64,000 bases of DNA, taken from positions 1 to 64,000 of the forward strand of contig JAYUJY010000194.1 of NCBI GenBank assembly GCA_043764895.1. Reading direction: 5' to 3'. The DNA comes from JAAFJU01 sp043764895 (GTDB taxonomy: Bacteria; Cyanobacteriota; Cyanobacteriia; Leptolyngbyales; Leptolyngbyaceae). Shown here piece by piece: positions 24,634-33,689 of the stretch. The position numbers and the translations under genes were made by a program. Below the pieces are notes generated by a model. The model ran no database searches. It worked only from the letters and a program-made list of their open reading frames with translations, and was not told the origin of the DNA. The number at the start of each line of letters is the position of its first letter. The first letter of the stretch is position 1.

Positions 24634-27588
24634 CTATGAAACCAGAAGTGCCGCCGATCGACCCTTCCGACCACTGAAGCGTTTTACTAATCTCACTAAT
24701 TCCCCAAACACAAGAACTAGAGACGTTGAGGAAATAATCACAACCCAATCCATCGCAGTAATTGGCACAGTTCTAAAGACCGTTCCTCCGAATTGAACGA
24801 TCAAGATTTGTCCGACTAAGATCAAGGCAGCGATCGCTAAGAAACCAGGGTTCGTTCCAAGTCCTTTGAAGGCAGATTGATCCAACCCTAAGCATCGGGC
24901 ATTGAACAAATTCCAAAACTGAAGCATCACAAAGAATGCAAAGAACTTTGAAAGTTCATAAGGATTCGTCCCACCATTATCTCGGGTATAGATCAACAAG
25001 CTAATCAGAATCACCAGAAAAATCGCGCCTGTAATGAAGATATTCTGCGCCATCGGAGTCGTCACAATAAAGGCATTGGGCTTGCGGGGAGGCTGCTGCA
25101 TCACTTTCCAGTGCGGGGGTTCTGTTGCAAGTGCCAGCGCCGCAAAGGTGTCCATAATCAAGTTCACCCACAGCATCTGAGTTACCGTTAAAGGTAGCGC
25201 AATCCCAATAAATGGCCCGATCAAAGCAATGCCTAAAGCCACCACATTAATAGTGAGTTGGAATAGGATAAACCGCTGGATATTTTCATATAGCGATCGA
25301 CCCCAAAGCGACGCATTCACCACACTCCGAAACGAATCATCCAACAAAATAATGTCACTCGCTTCCTTGGCGATCGCGGTCCCACTTCCCATTGACAATC
25401 CTACATGAGCCTGTTTTAGCGCAGCGGCATCATTTGTCCCATCCCCTGTCACACTAACGACTTGCCCTTTGCTTTGAAGTAGCTTAACGAGTCTCAACTT
25501 ATCCATGGGACGCGCTCTCGACATCACTTTCAGATCCAGAACTGCCTCTGCGGCTTCGACATCACTCATCGCTGCAAACTCATGTCCTGTTAGATGAGCA
25601 TAACGACTGAGTTGAACTGCACCGTCGTCATAGAGTCCAATTTGACGGGCAATTTCTTGGGCTGTTTCTGAATTATCACCCGTAACAATTTTGACTTGGA
25701 TTCCTGCCTGCTGACAAATCCGAATAGCCTCCGGAACTTCCGCACGAACCGGATCTAAAATTGCCGTGAAACCCAACCAAATCATGTCCTGAGCTAAGTC
25801 TTCAATTTCGCCTACCTTGTCCACTGGACGAAATGCAAATCCTAAGGTTCGCATTCCACGGGATTGATAATCCTTGAGCGTTAGGGCGATCGATTGTGCA
25901 TTCCCCAAGGACTCTAAGCCGTGGGCGGTCAACTGCTGAGAACATCTACTGAGCAGCACTTCCGGCGCACCTTTTGCATAGAGAACCAGTTCTGAATTAA
26001 TACCCGATATTCCTAGCGTAGCCATGTACTTATGCTGCGTTGAAAAAGGCATCCGCGTCTGAATTTTAAAGTTCGATCGCGCACTCATATAATTTAGCGA
26101 TTGCTGATCGAGCCATAGCAAAAGCGAACCTTCAGTAGCATTCCCAATTACCGAGGGATCTTCCAAGGGTTTCTTCTCTAAATTGGCCGTACTATTCCCC
26201 GCGATCGCTTCAGCAATCAACAATGGAATCTCCGGACGGTTAGACCCTAGACACGGAAAACTGGCGGTATGAACCCGCATCTGATTCTGGGTCAGCGTTC
26301 CTGTTTTGTCAGAACAAATCACCGTGGCCGCACCCATGGTTTCACACGCGTGCATTCGGCGAACCAGATTATTAGCCGCTGCCATCTTGCGCATACTGTA
26401 CGCCAAACTCAACGTCACACTCATCGCCAATCCTTCCGGAACCGCCACCACAATGATCGTCACGGCCACCATAAAGTTGTGTAGCATCGCCTTACCAACA
26501 TTCGCAGGTAGCCAAGTTTGATAGGCATCCGGCAACCAGTCAAAGGCCTGACCCACAGCAACCCCAGCGCCCAATAGCAACGCCCCGATCGCCATGCTTT
26601 TCGCCCAGTCCAACAGACTGTTTCCCGCCAACCAATTCGGTCGATCGATTTTCGCACCTGTAAAGTCCAACCCATCATAAAGAACAGGCAACCAAACTTG
26701 AACCAAGCCGACTAAAACAGAAACAATGAGCAACCCAAAGAAATACCATTGATGACCATCCAGCGACACTTCTCCCGTCGCAAACTCCCGCACAGTCAAC
26801 GCAACAAACGTCAACGCTGCAAACGATAAACCAACAACGCCAATGAGCTTACTCAGGCTCGCAAGCTGAAGATTGAGGGGCGTTTCTTCTCCAGTTTCCA
26901 CCGATGCAACTGCACTCGCGACCTGCCCAATTTCAGTTTTGTCCCCAACAGCCGTCACTTCAAAATAACCTTGCCCCTGGTCAACAATGGTGCTGCGATA
27001 AAGTTGATAGGCCGGAAACGTCTCTTCTTTTTCATGTTTTGCCGCCGCAGGCGTCAGCTTCTTAACGGGTTCTGATTCACCTGTAATTTTGGATTGATCC
27101 ACAAATAGCGCAATTTCTTCTAACACCGACCCATCCGCCGGAATCTCCTCGCCCTGCTCTAAATACACCACATCTCCCACGACGATATACTTCCGAGGAA
27201 CCGTGGTAAACGCCCGATCGCGAATCACCTTCACCATGGATTCATCGTAAACTTGATTCAGAATATCAAATTCTTGACTCGCTTTATGTTCATTCACAAA
27301 AGCTAACGTCGTCGCCAACAAAATAGCAGCAACAATACCCAAGCCCTCCGCAAATTCACCTTCCACAAACCCAACAGCGATCGCAACAAAGGCCGCGATC
27401 ATCAAAATCCGAATGACTGGATCTTCAAACTTTTCTAAAAACAACTTCCACCAAGGTGTACGCAGAGGTGGCGTCATCACATTCACGCCATACTTAAGAC
27501 CATTTTCGTGAACTTGCTTAGTGGTCAGACCGTCGTAGGGAAGAGAACCTTGATCTTCAGAATCAAAATTCATCGCGGTATAAGTCAT
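24634..27588 (-). CDS. Calcium-type P-ATPase (P2B, PMCA-like)
   Basis: Pumps Ca2+ across a membrane using ATP. The 984-residue product has the whole P-type plan: an actuator domain with ITGESEPV near 170, helix 4 with VAVPEGLAMSV, phosphorylation motif CSDKTGTLT with Asp427, the nucleotide domain (KGAPE), a hinge GDGTNDAAALK, and four to six C-terminal helices. The PEGL form and the overall pattern fit plasma-membrane-type Ca2+ pumps. It is the last gene of the Ter module, 46 bp after a TerD gene, which itself belongs to a Ca2+-binding family; this hints at a calcium link. Confidence 0.93.
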   Translation of the reverse strand: MTYTAMNFDSEDQGSLPYDGLTTKQVHENGLKYGVNVMTPPLRTPWWKLFLEKFEDPVIRILMIAAFVAIAVGFVEGEFAEGLGIVAAILLATTLAFVNEHKASQEFDILNQVYDESMVKVIRDRAFTTVPRKYIVVGDVVYLEQGEEIPADGSVLEEIALFVDQSKITGESEPVKKLTPAAAKHEKEETFPAYQLYRSTIVDQGQGYFEVTAVGDKTEIGQVASAVASVETGEETPLNLQLASLSKLIGVVGLSFAALTFVALTVREFATGEVSLDGHQWYFFGLLIVSVLVGLVQVWLPVLYDGLDFTGAKIDRPNWLAGNSLLDWAKSMAIGALLLGAGVAVGQAFDWLPDAYQTWLPANVGKAMLHNFMVAVTIIVVAVPEGLAMSVTLSLAYSMRKMAAANNLVRRMHACETMGAATVICSDKTGTLTQNQMRVHTASFPCLGSNRPEIPLLIAEAIAGNSTANLEKKPLEDPSVIGNATEGSLLLWLDQQSLNYMSARSNFKIQTRMPFSTQHKYMATLGISGINSELVLYAKGAPEVLLSRCSQQLTAHGLESLGNAQSIALTLKDYQSRGMRTLGFAFRPVDKVGEIEDLAQDMIWLGFTAILDPVRAEVPEAIRICQQAGIQVKIVTGDNSETAQEIARQIGLYDDGAVQLSRYAHLTGHEFAAMSDVEAAEAVLDLKVMSRARPMDKLRLVKLLQSKGQVVSVTGDGTNDAAALKQAHVGLSMGSGTAIAKEASDIILLDDSFRSVVNASLWGRSLYENIQRFILFQLTINVVALGIALIGPFIGIALPLTVTQMLWVNLIMDTFAALALATEPPHWKVMQQPPRKPNAFIVTTPMAQNIFITGAIFLVILISLLIYTRDNGGTNPYELSKFFAFFVMLQFWNLFNARCLGLDQSAFKGLGTNPGFLAIAALILVGQILIVQFGGTVFRTVPITAMDWVVIISSTSLVLVFGELVRLVKRFSGRKGRSAALLVS

Positions 27589-27634
27589 GGGTTATATCTT
27601 CTCTATGGTCGGAACGATCGGGTCTATTGGTCAT

Positions 27635-28240
27635 TTAAACGTAGGCTTGAACCATTTCACCAATGCCATTCACACTGACGCCATTGCCGATCGCCGCCAT
27701 TTTCCATTCCTGATTATGACGATACACTTCAGCCATCACCAGCCCAGTCATGCCGACATACTCTGTTCCGGAAAGGTCATATCGAGCTAATTCTTTATTA
27801 GTAGAGGCGTCCACTAATCGCACAAATGCATTTTTAATTTGCGCAAAATCTTGTTTCCGCGTCTTGCAGTCATAGATATTGACCACAAACACAAGTTTCT
27901 CAATCTCTGCCGGAATCGCAGGTAAATTCACCATAATCACCTCATCGTCACCATCACCTGCACCATCCCTATTGTCACCTTGATGGGCAATAGAACCAGA
28001 CGGATGCTGAAGATTACCGAAGTACACAATATTCTTAGGATCGGTCAACTTATTAGCTGAATTCAAACAAATAATGGACGCATCCAAATCGCACTCTTCT
28101 TCGCTTTTACCAAACTTACTAAAGAAACCTCCGCCCGATTTTTCTGCAACATCCCAACCCAGGCCACAGATCAATCGAGTCAATCCTGGAGCTTCTTTCG
28201 ATAATGAAATTCGTTGTCCTTTTTGCAAGCTAATAGACAT
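27635..28240 (-). CDS. TerD family stress protein (TerZ-like)
   Basis: TerD-fold proteins bind Ca2+ and help bacteria resist tellurite, metals and phage in an incompletely understood way. The 201-residue product shows the family opening MSISLQKGQRISLSKEAPGL, the Ca2+-binding acid cluster CDLDASI and GDGDDEVI, and LSGTEYVGMTGLVMAEVYRH at the end. A short GGGFFSKFGKSEEE insert precedes the DLDAS motif, unlike its paralogue at 28380. It is probably in the same operon, with 139 bp between the two. The ATPase follows. Confidence 0.92.
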   Translation of the reverse strand: MSISLQKGQRISLSKEAPGLTRLICGLGWDVAEKSGGGFFSKFGKSEEECDLDASIICLNSANKLTDPKNIVYFGNLQHPSGSIAHQGDNRDGAGDGDDEVIMVNLPAIPAEIEKLVFVVNIYDCKTRKQDFAQIKNAFVRLVDASTNKELARYDLSGTEYVGMTGLVMAEVYRHNQEWKMAAIGNGVSVNGIGEMVQAYV

Positions 28241-28379
28241 AACTGATTTCCCAAAAATTAAGTATTAGAACATTTACGCTGTTATAGAATAATTAGATCG
28301 CAACGTAAATCTGACCTCAAATCCGAATGAATGAGCAGTACAACGTTGCATTGCCCATCCTCAGAATCAAACTACAAAC

Positions 28380-28961
28380 TTACGATGCTTGATAACGATC
28401 GAGAAGCGCTTTAAGGCCACCTTGATAACCAGAACCCACGGCATTCAGACGCCACTCACCGTCTTTACGGTAAAGTTCAGCCATGATAAGAGCTGTCTCA
28501 GTCGAGTAGTCTTCCACCAAGTCATATCGCACGACTTCCGCCTCAGTCTGCGCATTCACCACTCGCACAAATGCATTATTAACTTGTCCAAAGTTCTGGC
28601 CTCGCGCTTGAGCCTCGTGAATCGTTACGGTGATAATAATTTTAGTTATTTCAGCAGGAACCGCTGGCAGATTAATTTTAATAACTTCATCGTCCCCGTC
28701 CCCTACTCCTGTCAAGTTATCGCCCGCATGTTCGACCGATTTTGCAGCATCCGGACTGGTCGGATTATTGTAGAAAATGAAGTGCTGGTCAGAGAGAAGC
28801 TTCTCATTAGTCCCAACCAAGAACACTGAAGCATCTAAGTCAAAATCAGTTCCAGAATCAACAACCTTCACATCCCAACCCAGTCCAACAAAGACATTTG
28901 TCAATCCGGGTGCCACTTTTTCAAGGGAAACTCGTTGTCCTTTAGAGAGCGAAACTGCCAT
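28380..28961 (-). CDS. terD: TerD family stress protein
   Basis: A second TerD-fold protein, 193 residues. It starts MAVSLSKGQRVSLEKVAPGLTNVFVGLGWD, contains FDLDASVFLVG and GDGDDEVIKINLPAVPAEI, the two acidic calcium sites, and ends LIMAELYRKDGEWRLNAVGSGYQGGL. It is closer to the standard TerD/TerE pattern than the neighbour. A 232-bp gap with a probable promoter lies upstream of its ATG, so the two terD genes and the ATPase may also be transcribed separately from the HAD/PRTase genes. GGAG-like text (AAGGAGAAT) lies before the ATG. Confidence 0.94.
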   Translation of the reverse strand: MAVSLSKGQRVSLEKVAPGLTNVFVGLGWDVKVVDSGTDFDLDASVFLVGTNEKLLSDQHFIFYNNPTSPDAAKSVEHAGDNLTGVGDGDDEVIKINLPAVPAEITKIIITVTIHEAQARGQNFGQVNNAFVRVVNAQTEAEVVRYDLVEDYSTETALIMAELYRKDGEWRLNAVGSGYQGGLKALLDRYQAS

Positions 28962-29193
28962 AAAAATTCTCCTTAACGTCTTCGAGGTACATATGCTTCA
29001 AAGTCTTGCGTGTTATGCAACATTCGCTAGAGTCTCTATTTAGACAGAAAATTACCTAAATACAAAGACTTATGAGCCTTACCGCAGCACAACACACGGG
29101 CTAATGCTAACACTCTTCACCAGGATCGAACACCCCTTTTTCATGGAGAGAATATTAAGCCGATCGAATCCATAGAAGTCTACAAAATGAAAC

Positions 29194-29919
29194 TTATATT
29201 AATAATTCATTTAATTTCGACAACACATGAGACAGCCAATCTTCAGTTCCCCGGTGAGACCCAAATTGCGAACAGTACCCTAGCTTCATTTCTACCAAAC
29301 TTTTCACATCTAGATGCGCAGTGCTAAGGGTCACGGCATAGTGTGAAGCGGTTAACATTTCCAAATCATTGATATCATTCCCTGCCGATATGAAGGACAG
29401 GTATCCCAATGCCTTAAGTCCCCTAGACTTATCCGGTCGTTCCGGATACACAAAAATCTTGCGCCCATCTAGATAGACAAACCCCTTTTTATTTGCATTC
29501 ATCATCACTTTTTTCAACACCTCCTGAGGCCGATCGACGTTCTTAGGTGGAATCAATGCCAGACACTGTTCATAGCCATCAATTTGTTCCCAGTCTGGCA
29601 AGCTCTGGGCGATCGCACCCCAATCCTGTTTTAACGTGCTTAAGTCCGTTAGAGAGTGCCGATATACTAAGCCATTTTCACAAACAAACCCACAGAAATT
29701 AACTTCAGGTAACTGCTCAACCAAACTTTTTACGGTTTGCGCATGGCGGGCCGTAGCGATCGCAATTGGAAACATTTGACTAATTTCAGCCAACCGTTGA
29801 GCAGCCACCCGACTCATATATTGATGCCGCGTTCGTCCCCACACGGCGATCGCTTCTGGTTCAGGATGCAATAACGTCCCGTCAAGATCGACGGCGAGAA
29901 TAAGCTTTGAATGATTCAT
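29194..29919 (-). CDS. HAD superfamily phosphatase of the Ter module
   Basis: A phosphoryl-transfer hydrolase of the Cof/sucrose-phosphatase-like group. The nucleophile and acid Asp residues are in AVDLDGTLL (Asp11 and Asp13), motif 2 in IAIATARHA and the metal-binding motif in GNDINDLEML. Such HAD genes are found in the biosynthetic part of Ter operons, where they are thought to dephosphorylate a nucleotide-like product. The ATG overlaps the end of the PRTase gene by 4 bases, so they are co-translated. Substrate unknown. Confidence 0.88.
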   Translation of the reverse strand: MNHSKLILAVDLDGTLLHPEPEAIAVWGRTRHQYMSRVAAQRLAEISQMFPIAIATARHAQTVKSLVEQLPEVNFCGFVCENGLVYRHSLTDLSTLKQDWGAIAQSLPDWEQIDGYEQCLALIPPKNVDRPQEVLKKVMMNANKKGFVYLDGRKIFVYPERPDKSRGLKALGYLSFISAGNDINDLEMLTASHYAVTLSTAHLDVKSLVEMKLGYCSQFGSHRGTEDWLSHVLSKLNELLI

Positions 29920-30899
29920 TTTGATTTAAACGAACAGGCGACTTGAGTTTGATAATGCTCTAACTGTTGAGCGTGATAAACAACCTTAACCGATCGCAGT
30001 TCTGCTAAGGCTAAGACTAATGCATAGTGTTCTAAAGCATAGCTCTCACTATTCAAAAAGTAGATTATTTCGGGATCTGCATTAATTAAAGCTCGACAAA
30101 CCTCGTTACTATGAACTCTAAGAGGAGTTGATTTCTCAATTATAGATGGACGAGACAACGGATCTAATCGATCGATCGGACAAGCATTTTGCCAAGCTGT
30201 AATTAAGTCTGGACGGGTGTAAGTAGATGGCAACAAATAGGCCGAAAAACACGTCCGATCATCGGTGTAGAAAGTTCTTGAAAACCCTAGCGTCGTGAGT
30301 CCCGTAAAGCAAGCACTCGGACACAGCACATCATCAAAGCTCCCCGAAAAAGTTGCCACTCCCCACGGATCAATCAACACGGCCAAGGGTCCAGCATTCA
30401 GTCTAGCCAGTTCCCGTGCAACGCCTCCGCGTCCAGTCCATCCATCCACAAACACCATTTTTCGACCTGGATAATTCGATCGAATCTTTGCCAGTGCAAC
30501 CTGATCAATTCCCAATCCGCTAAACAATGAAATTGACACCGCAACCGATCCCGGCAACAACCGACAGAGCCAATCTGCAATAGGAACGCCAGCCCTCAAA
30601 ATCGCCACAAACAGAAGTTGATTCGGATCACTCTCCCACTGAGCAACAGCACCCGCCAACCGAGCACCCGCAATTTGAACGATCGGGTGAACTAAATGAG
30701 TATGAACCTGCTGCCAAAACGAATCTGGCAAGTTTGGCTCCGGAGAGGGACAGCCCCAAAACGTAACATTACCGTCGTAAGCGAGGTCCAACGGACGAAA
30801 TCGATCGCGGTCATTAAAGGGATCTACTTCCTCCAAAAATCGAGCATACACAGGTTGCTGCCACAGATTAGGTCTCCCTATATTTTGAACTAATTTCAT
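29916..30899 (-). CDS. Ter-module phosphoribosyltransferase-like protein (StiP/PRTase_1 and PELOTA domain)
   Basis: A 327-residue protein of the family annotated as cysteine protease StiP or PRTase_1. FLEEVDPFNDRDRFRPLDLAYDG opens it, LFVAILRAGVPIADWL sits near 98, and the PRPP-loop-like motif VFVDGWTGRGG lies at 149-159. The C-terminal part (about 258-320, HSNEVCRALINADPEIIYFLNSES) resembles the PELOTA-type RNA-binding domain of this family. It probably takes part in making a nucleoside-like metabolite. It overlaps the HAD gene and starts 11 bp after the other PRTase. Confidence 0.78.
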   Translation of the reverse strand: MKLVQNIGRPNLWQQPVYARFLEEVDPFNDRDRFRPLDLAYDGNVTFWGCPSPEPNLPDSFWQQVHTHLVHPIVQIAGARLAGAVAQWESDPNQLLFVAILRAGVPIADWLCRLLPGSVAVSISLFSGLGIDQVALAKIRSNYPGRKMVFVDGWTGRGGVARELARLNAGPLAVLIDPWGVATFSGSFDDVLCPSACFTGLTTLGFSRTFYTDDRTCFSAYLLPSTYTRPDLITAWQNACPIDRLDPLSRPSIIEKSTPLRVHSNEVCRALINADPEIIYFLNSESYALEHYALVLALAELRSVKVVYHAQQLEHYQTQVACSFKSK

Positions 30900-30910
30900 G
30901 CACGTTACTC

Positions 30911-31960
30911 CTACCTAGACAACAATACCAACTCTTGTGCTTTAATCCCTATCTTTAGAAGAGACTCTTTCACACTTTTTTCAACCATTCGATCGATCGG
31001 ATCACTCAAAATATAAACTGGATCTTTTAAATTTTCATAGTTATACAAATAATAATTTTCACCCATTTCCAGACAGCTAGATATAGCGCTATTATCAATT
31101 TTCCAAGGACTTAACGTAATCTGTTGAAAGGAAAGAAGAGGGTGATTTTGGATCAGTCCTAGCGCAATATCAACGGCTTCACCAATCACGAGCAGACACC
31201 CTTTATTGACATCGTAATCGAATGGACGATCGCTCATATCTATACTTAAAGTAGATTGAGATTTTAGTGCAGGTCTCAGGTTAGGAAACAACCAATCACT
31301 GGCGATCGAACTTACAGAAGATTCATCTTCTTCAAAAGCCAAGGGAATCTGTTGGTAGTCCAGCAAATCAGGTTGAGAGTCCTTAAAAATTTGGAGTGCA
31401 GCTTCAGTCAGACATCGAATGTCATGATAGGCAAGTGCAAGATTAAAGCGTGCTATTTCGAGTGGAGTTCGACTGTCTGCGAGGGTAAATACCCGAATTT
31501 TTCGGACCTTAAGAATATCGCAAAGCTTCACAGCCACCTGAAATAGTGTTTTCCCCGTCGTAATTTCATCCTCAACAAACCAAATTTCCGTGATGGCGCA
31601 ATCAGGCAGCGGCAACACATGATGGGGTCCATGGGAATGACTTTCTACAAATTTCATCCCAGCCCCACGTCTACGGGTTGAGCAGATCCAGTGAGCATCT
31701 ATTTCATGCGCTAGTGCAATCTGATGCATGAGAGACGAGAGTACAATTCCAGATTCAGCCAGTCCAACAATTAACGGGGTCTTCGAGACAGGGGTTTTAG
31801 TCAACGATCGAATTAACAGACTCTCTAGTTTCTGCGTGCAGGCTTGAATATCTTGCCGACCAATCGCCCCTAGTTTCCCGAGCCACGTAAACGTAACTGC
31901 ACTCGATCGCTTAGGATTATTTTTACGCTGAAGATGATGGATTCCAATATCCGAAGTCAT
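30911..31960 (-). CDS. Ter-module phosphoribosyltransferase with TRSP domain
   Basis: A 349-residue protein. The N-terminal half is a PRTase: PLIVGLAESGIVLSSLMHQ near 62 and EIWFVEDEITTGKT at 125-138, the PRPP-binding motif. The C-terminal half (about 260-345) with GCLLVIGEAVDIALGL and PVYILSDPIDRMV looks like the TRSP domain of Ter operons. It is first in the tight set with StiP/PRTase_1 and HAD, 11 bp and -4 bp apart. Ter operons usually also carry ATP-grasp and CitE-like genes; I see none here. The gene ends about 70 bp from the ndh terminator. Confidence 0.78.
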   Translation of the reverse strand: MTSDIGIHHLQRKNNPKRSSAVTFTWLGKLGAIGRQDIQACTQKLESLLIRSLTKTPVSKTPLIVGLAESGIVLSSLMHQIALAHEIDAHWICSTRRRGAGMKFVESHSHGPHHVLPLPDCAITEIWFVEDEITTGKTLFQVAVKLCDILKVRKIRVFTLADSRTPLEIARFNLALAYHDIRCLTEAALQIFKDSQPDLLDYQQIPLAFEEDESSVSSIASDWLFPNLRPALKSQSTLSIDMSDRPFDYDVNKGCLLVIGEAVDIALGLIQNHPLLSFQQITLSPWKIDNSAISSCLEMGENYYLYNYENLKDPVYILSDPIDRMVEKSVKESLLKIGIKAQELVLLSR

Positions 31961-32029
31961 GGCGTGCCAGTCAAAAATTTGACAAATTTAAGATGCGTTA
32001 TCCTAACATTGAAATTTAGAGTAGCCCAC

Positions 32030-32064
32030 AAAAAAGAGTAAGACGGTTCGATCGTCCTACTCTT
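32030..32064 (-). terminator. Rho-independent terminator of ndh
   Basis: On the minus strand, AAGAGTA and TACTCTT form a stem extended by GGACG/CGTCT pairing, followed by TTTTT. It lies 33 bp beyond the ndh stop codon and separates it from the Ter genes. Confidence 0.85.
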
Positions 32065-32097
32065 CTGTCATCCAGTCGCTAGAGCGACCTTGCGCAA

Positions 32098-33435
32098 CTA
32101 ACTCGCGATCGCTGGGATAATGTCCTCTTTGACGATCGCAGACTCATCGGGCTGAAGCGACGTCTTCGTAATAATTCGCGCGCCTCTATTCGTTGTGAAA
32201 TAGTTCCAAGCCCACTGAACCATCACCACCAACTTGCTATCAAACTGAATCAAGAAGTAGATGTGAACGACAATCCAGGCCAACCAAGCAAAGAAACCAG
32301 AGAACTTAATGAAGCCCAAGTCTGCTACGGCCTCATTGTCTCCAATCACTGCCACACTGCCAAGATCAAGATACTTAAACGGTCGATCGAGCGTCTCACC
32401 TTGGGATTGCTTCACCAACAAATCCGCCATGTAATCGCCCTGCTGCATCGCCACCCCGGCCACCCCCGGCAATGGCTTATCTCCCTGGTGAGAAAAATTG
32501 GACAAATCGCCAATTACAAAAATCCCAGGATGATTCGGCACGCTCAAATCCGACTCCACCATCACCCGGCCCACCCGATCGAGCGTCGCACCCACGCGCG
32601 TTTCCAGCACCTTTCCAAGTTCGGACGCCTTCACACCCGCCGCCCAAAGGATCGTCTTCGCGCCAACATCGTGACTCACCTCATCGCGCAAGAACGTGAC
32701 CTGACCCGCCGTAATATTTGTTACCCGCGTTTTCAAGCTCACCGTCACCCCCAACCGCTCCAACCCCGCTTGAGCCTTCACCGATAGCTCTGGCGGATAG
32801 GGCGGTAACACGCGATCGAGACCTTCGAGCAGCAGGACCTGAGCCTCCGACGGATTAATCGACGCAAAATCATCCTTCAACGTTTTGAATGCCACCTCAG
32901 CGATCGCCCCCGCCAGCTCCACACCTGCCGGACCCGCACCAATCACCATGAAGGTCAGCCAAGCCTTTCGAGCCTCCGGATTAGATTCCCGTTCAGCCGC
33001 CTCAAAGGCCGAAAAAATTCGACGGCGGATTTCCACCGCATCTTCAATAGTCTTTAGCCCCGGAGCCGCATCCTTCCATTGGTCATTACCGAAGTAATGG
33101 TGGCTAGCCCCAGTGGCGACGATCAGCTTGTCGTAGGAGACATCCTGACTCAACAATTTCACGGTCTTCGTCACCGGATCAATATCGACCGCCTCATCCA
33201 TCAAGACACGCACATTTTTATGCTTACTGACGATCGATCGCAAGGGTGCAGAAATATGAGCTGGCGATAGCGCACCCGTCGCAACCTGATAGAGCAAGGG
33301 CTGAAACAAGTGAAAATTACGCTTATCAATCAACGTCACATCCACATCCTTGCTGCCAAGAGCCTTAGCGGCATACAACCCGCCAAACCCACCCCCAATA
33401 ATCACCACATGCTGCCGCGCTAACTTCTCTGTCAT
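32098..33435 (-). CDS. ndh: Type II NAD(P)H dehydrogenase (NDH-2)
   Basis: A single-subunit FAD enzyme that passes electrons from NAD(P)H to the quinone pool without pumping protons. The 445-residue product has the FAD motif VVIIGGGFGGLYAAKAL at 10-26, a second Rossmann motif VIGAGPAGVELAGAIAE in the middle, the FAD motif GVAGVAMQQGDYMADLL, and a hydrophobic C-terminal region (FFAWLAWIVVHIYFLIQF) that holds it on the membrane. Length and order match NDH-2. It is monocistronic with a clear terminator. Cyanobacteria have several ndb paralogues and I cannot say which. Confidence 0.93.
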   Translation of the reverse strand: MTEKLARQHVVIIGGGFGGLYAAKALGSKDVDVTLIDKRNFHLFQPLLYQVATGALSPAHISAPLRSIVSKHKNVRVLMDEAVDIDPVTKTVKLLSQDVSYDKLIVATGASHHYFGNDQWKDAAPGLKTIEDAVEIRRRIFSAFEAAERESNPEARKAWLTFMVIGAGPAGVELAGAIAEVAFKTLKDDFASINPSEAQVLLLEGLDRVLPPYPPELSVKAQAGLERLGVTVSLKTRVTNITAGQVTFLRDEVSHDVGAKTILWAAGVKASELGKVLETRVGATLDRVGRVMVESDLSVPNHPGIFVIGDLSNFSHQGDKPLPGVAGVAMQQGDYMADLLVKQSQGETLDRPFKYLDLGSVAVIGDNEAVADLGFIKFSGFFAWLAWIVVHIYFLIQFDSKLVVMVQWAWNYFTTNRGARIITKTSLQPDESAIVKEDIIPAIAS

Positions 33436-33689
33436 ATTTGACCCCCTGCCTAGGATTTTATTGAAATTATCTGAGCTAAAACGATTTGGAGATGCCTAAT
33501 CATTCGATCATTAGTGTTACCCATTCTAGATATTTTGTAGAGAGTCACACCTATTGATGCAGCGAACTTTCGTACTTACCCCTTCGATCGAGACTTTATA
33601 TGAAAATCCGGTAAATTTGCTGAGATTCTACCCCAAGACAGACCCCCCACAGAGCGAGACTCCCAAATTCCAACTTCTCACTTCCAAAT

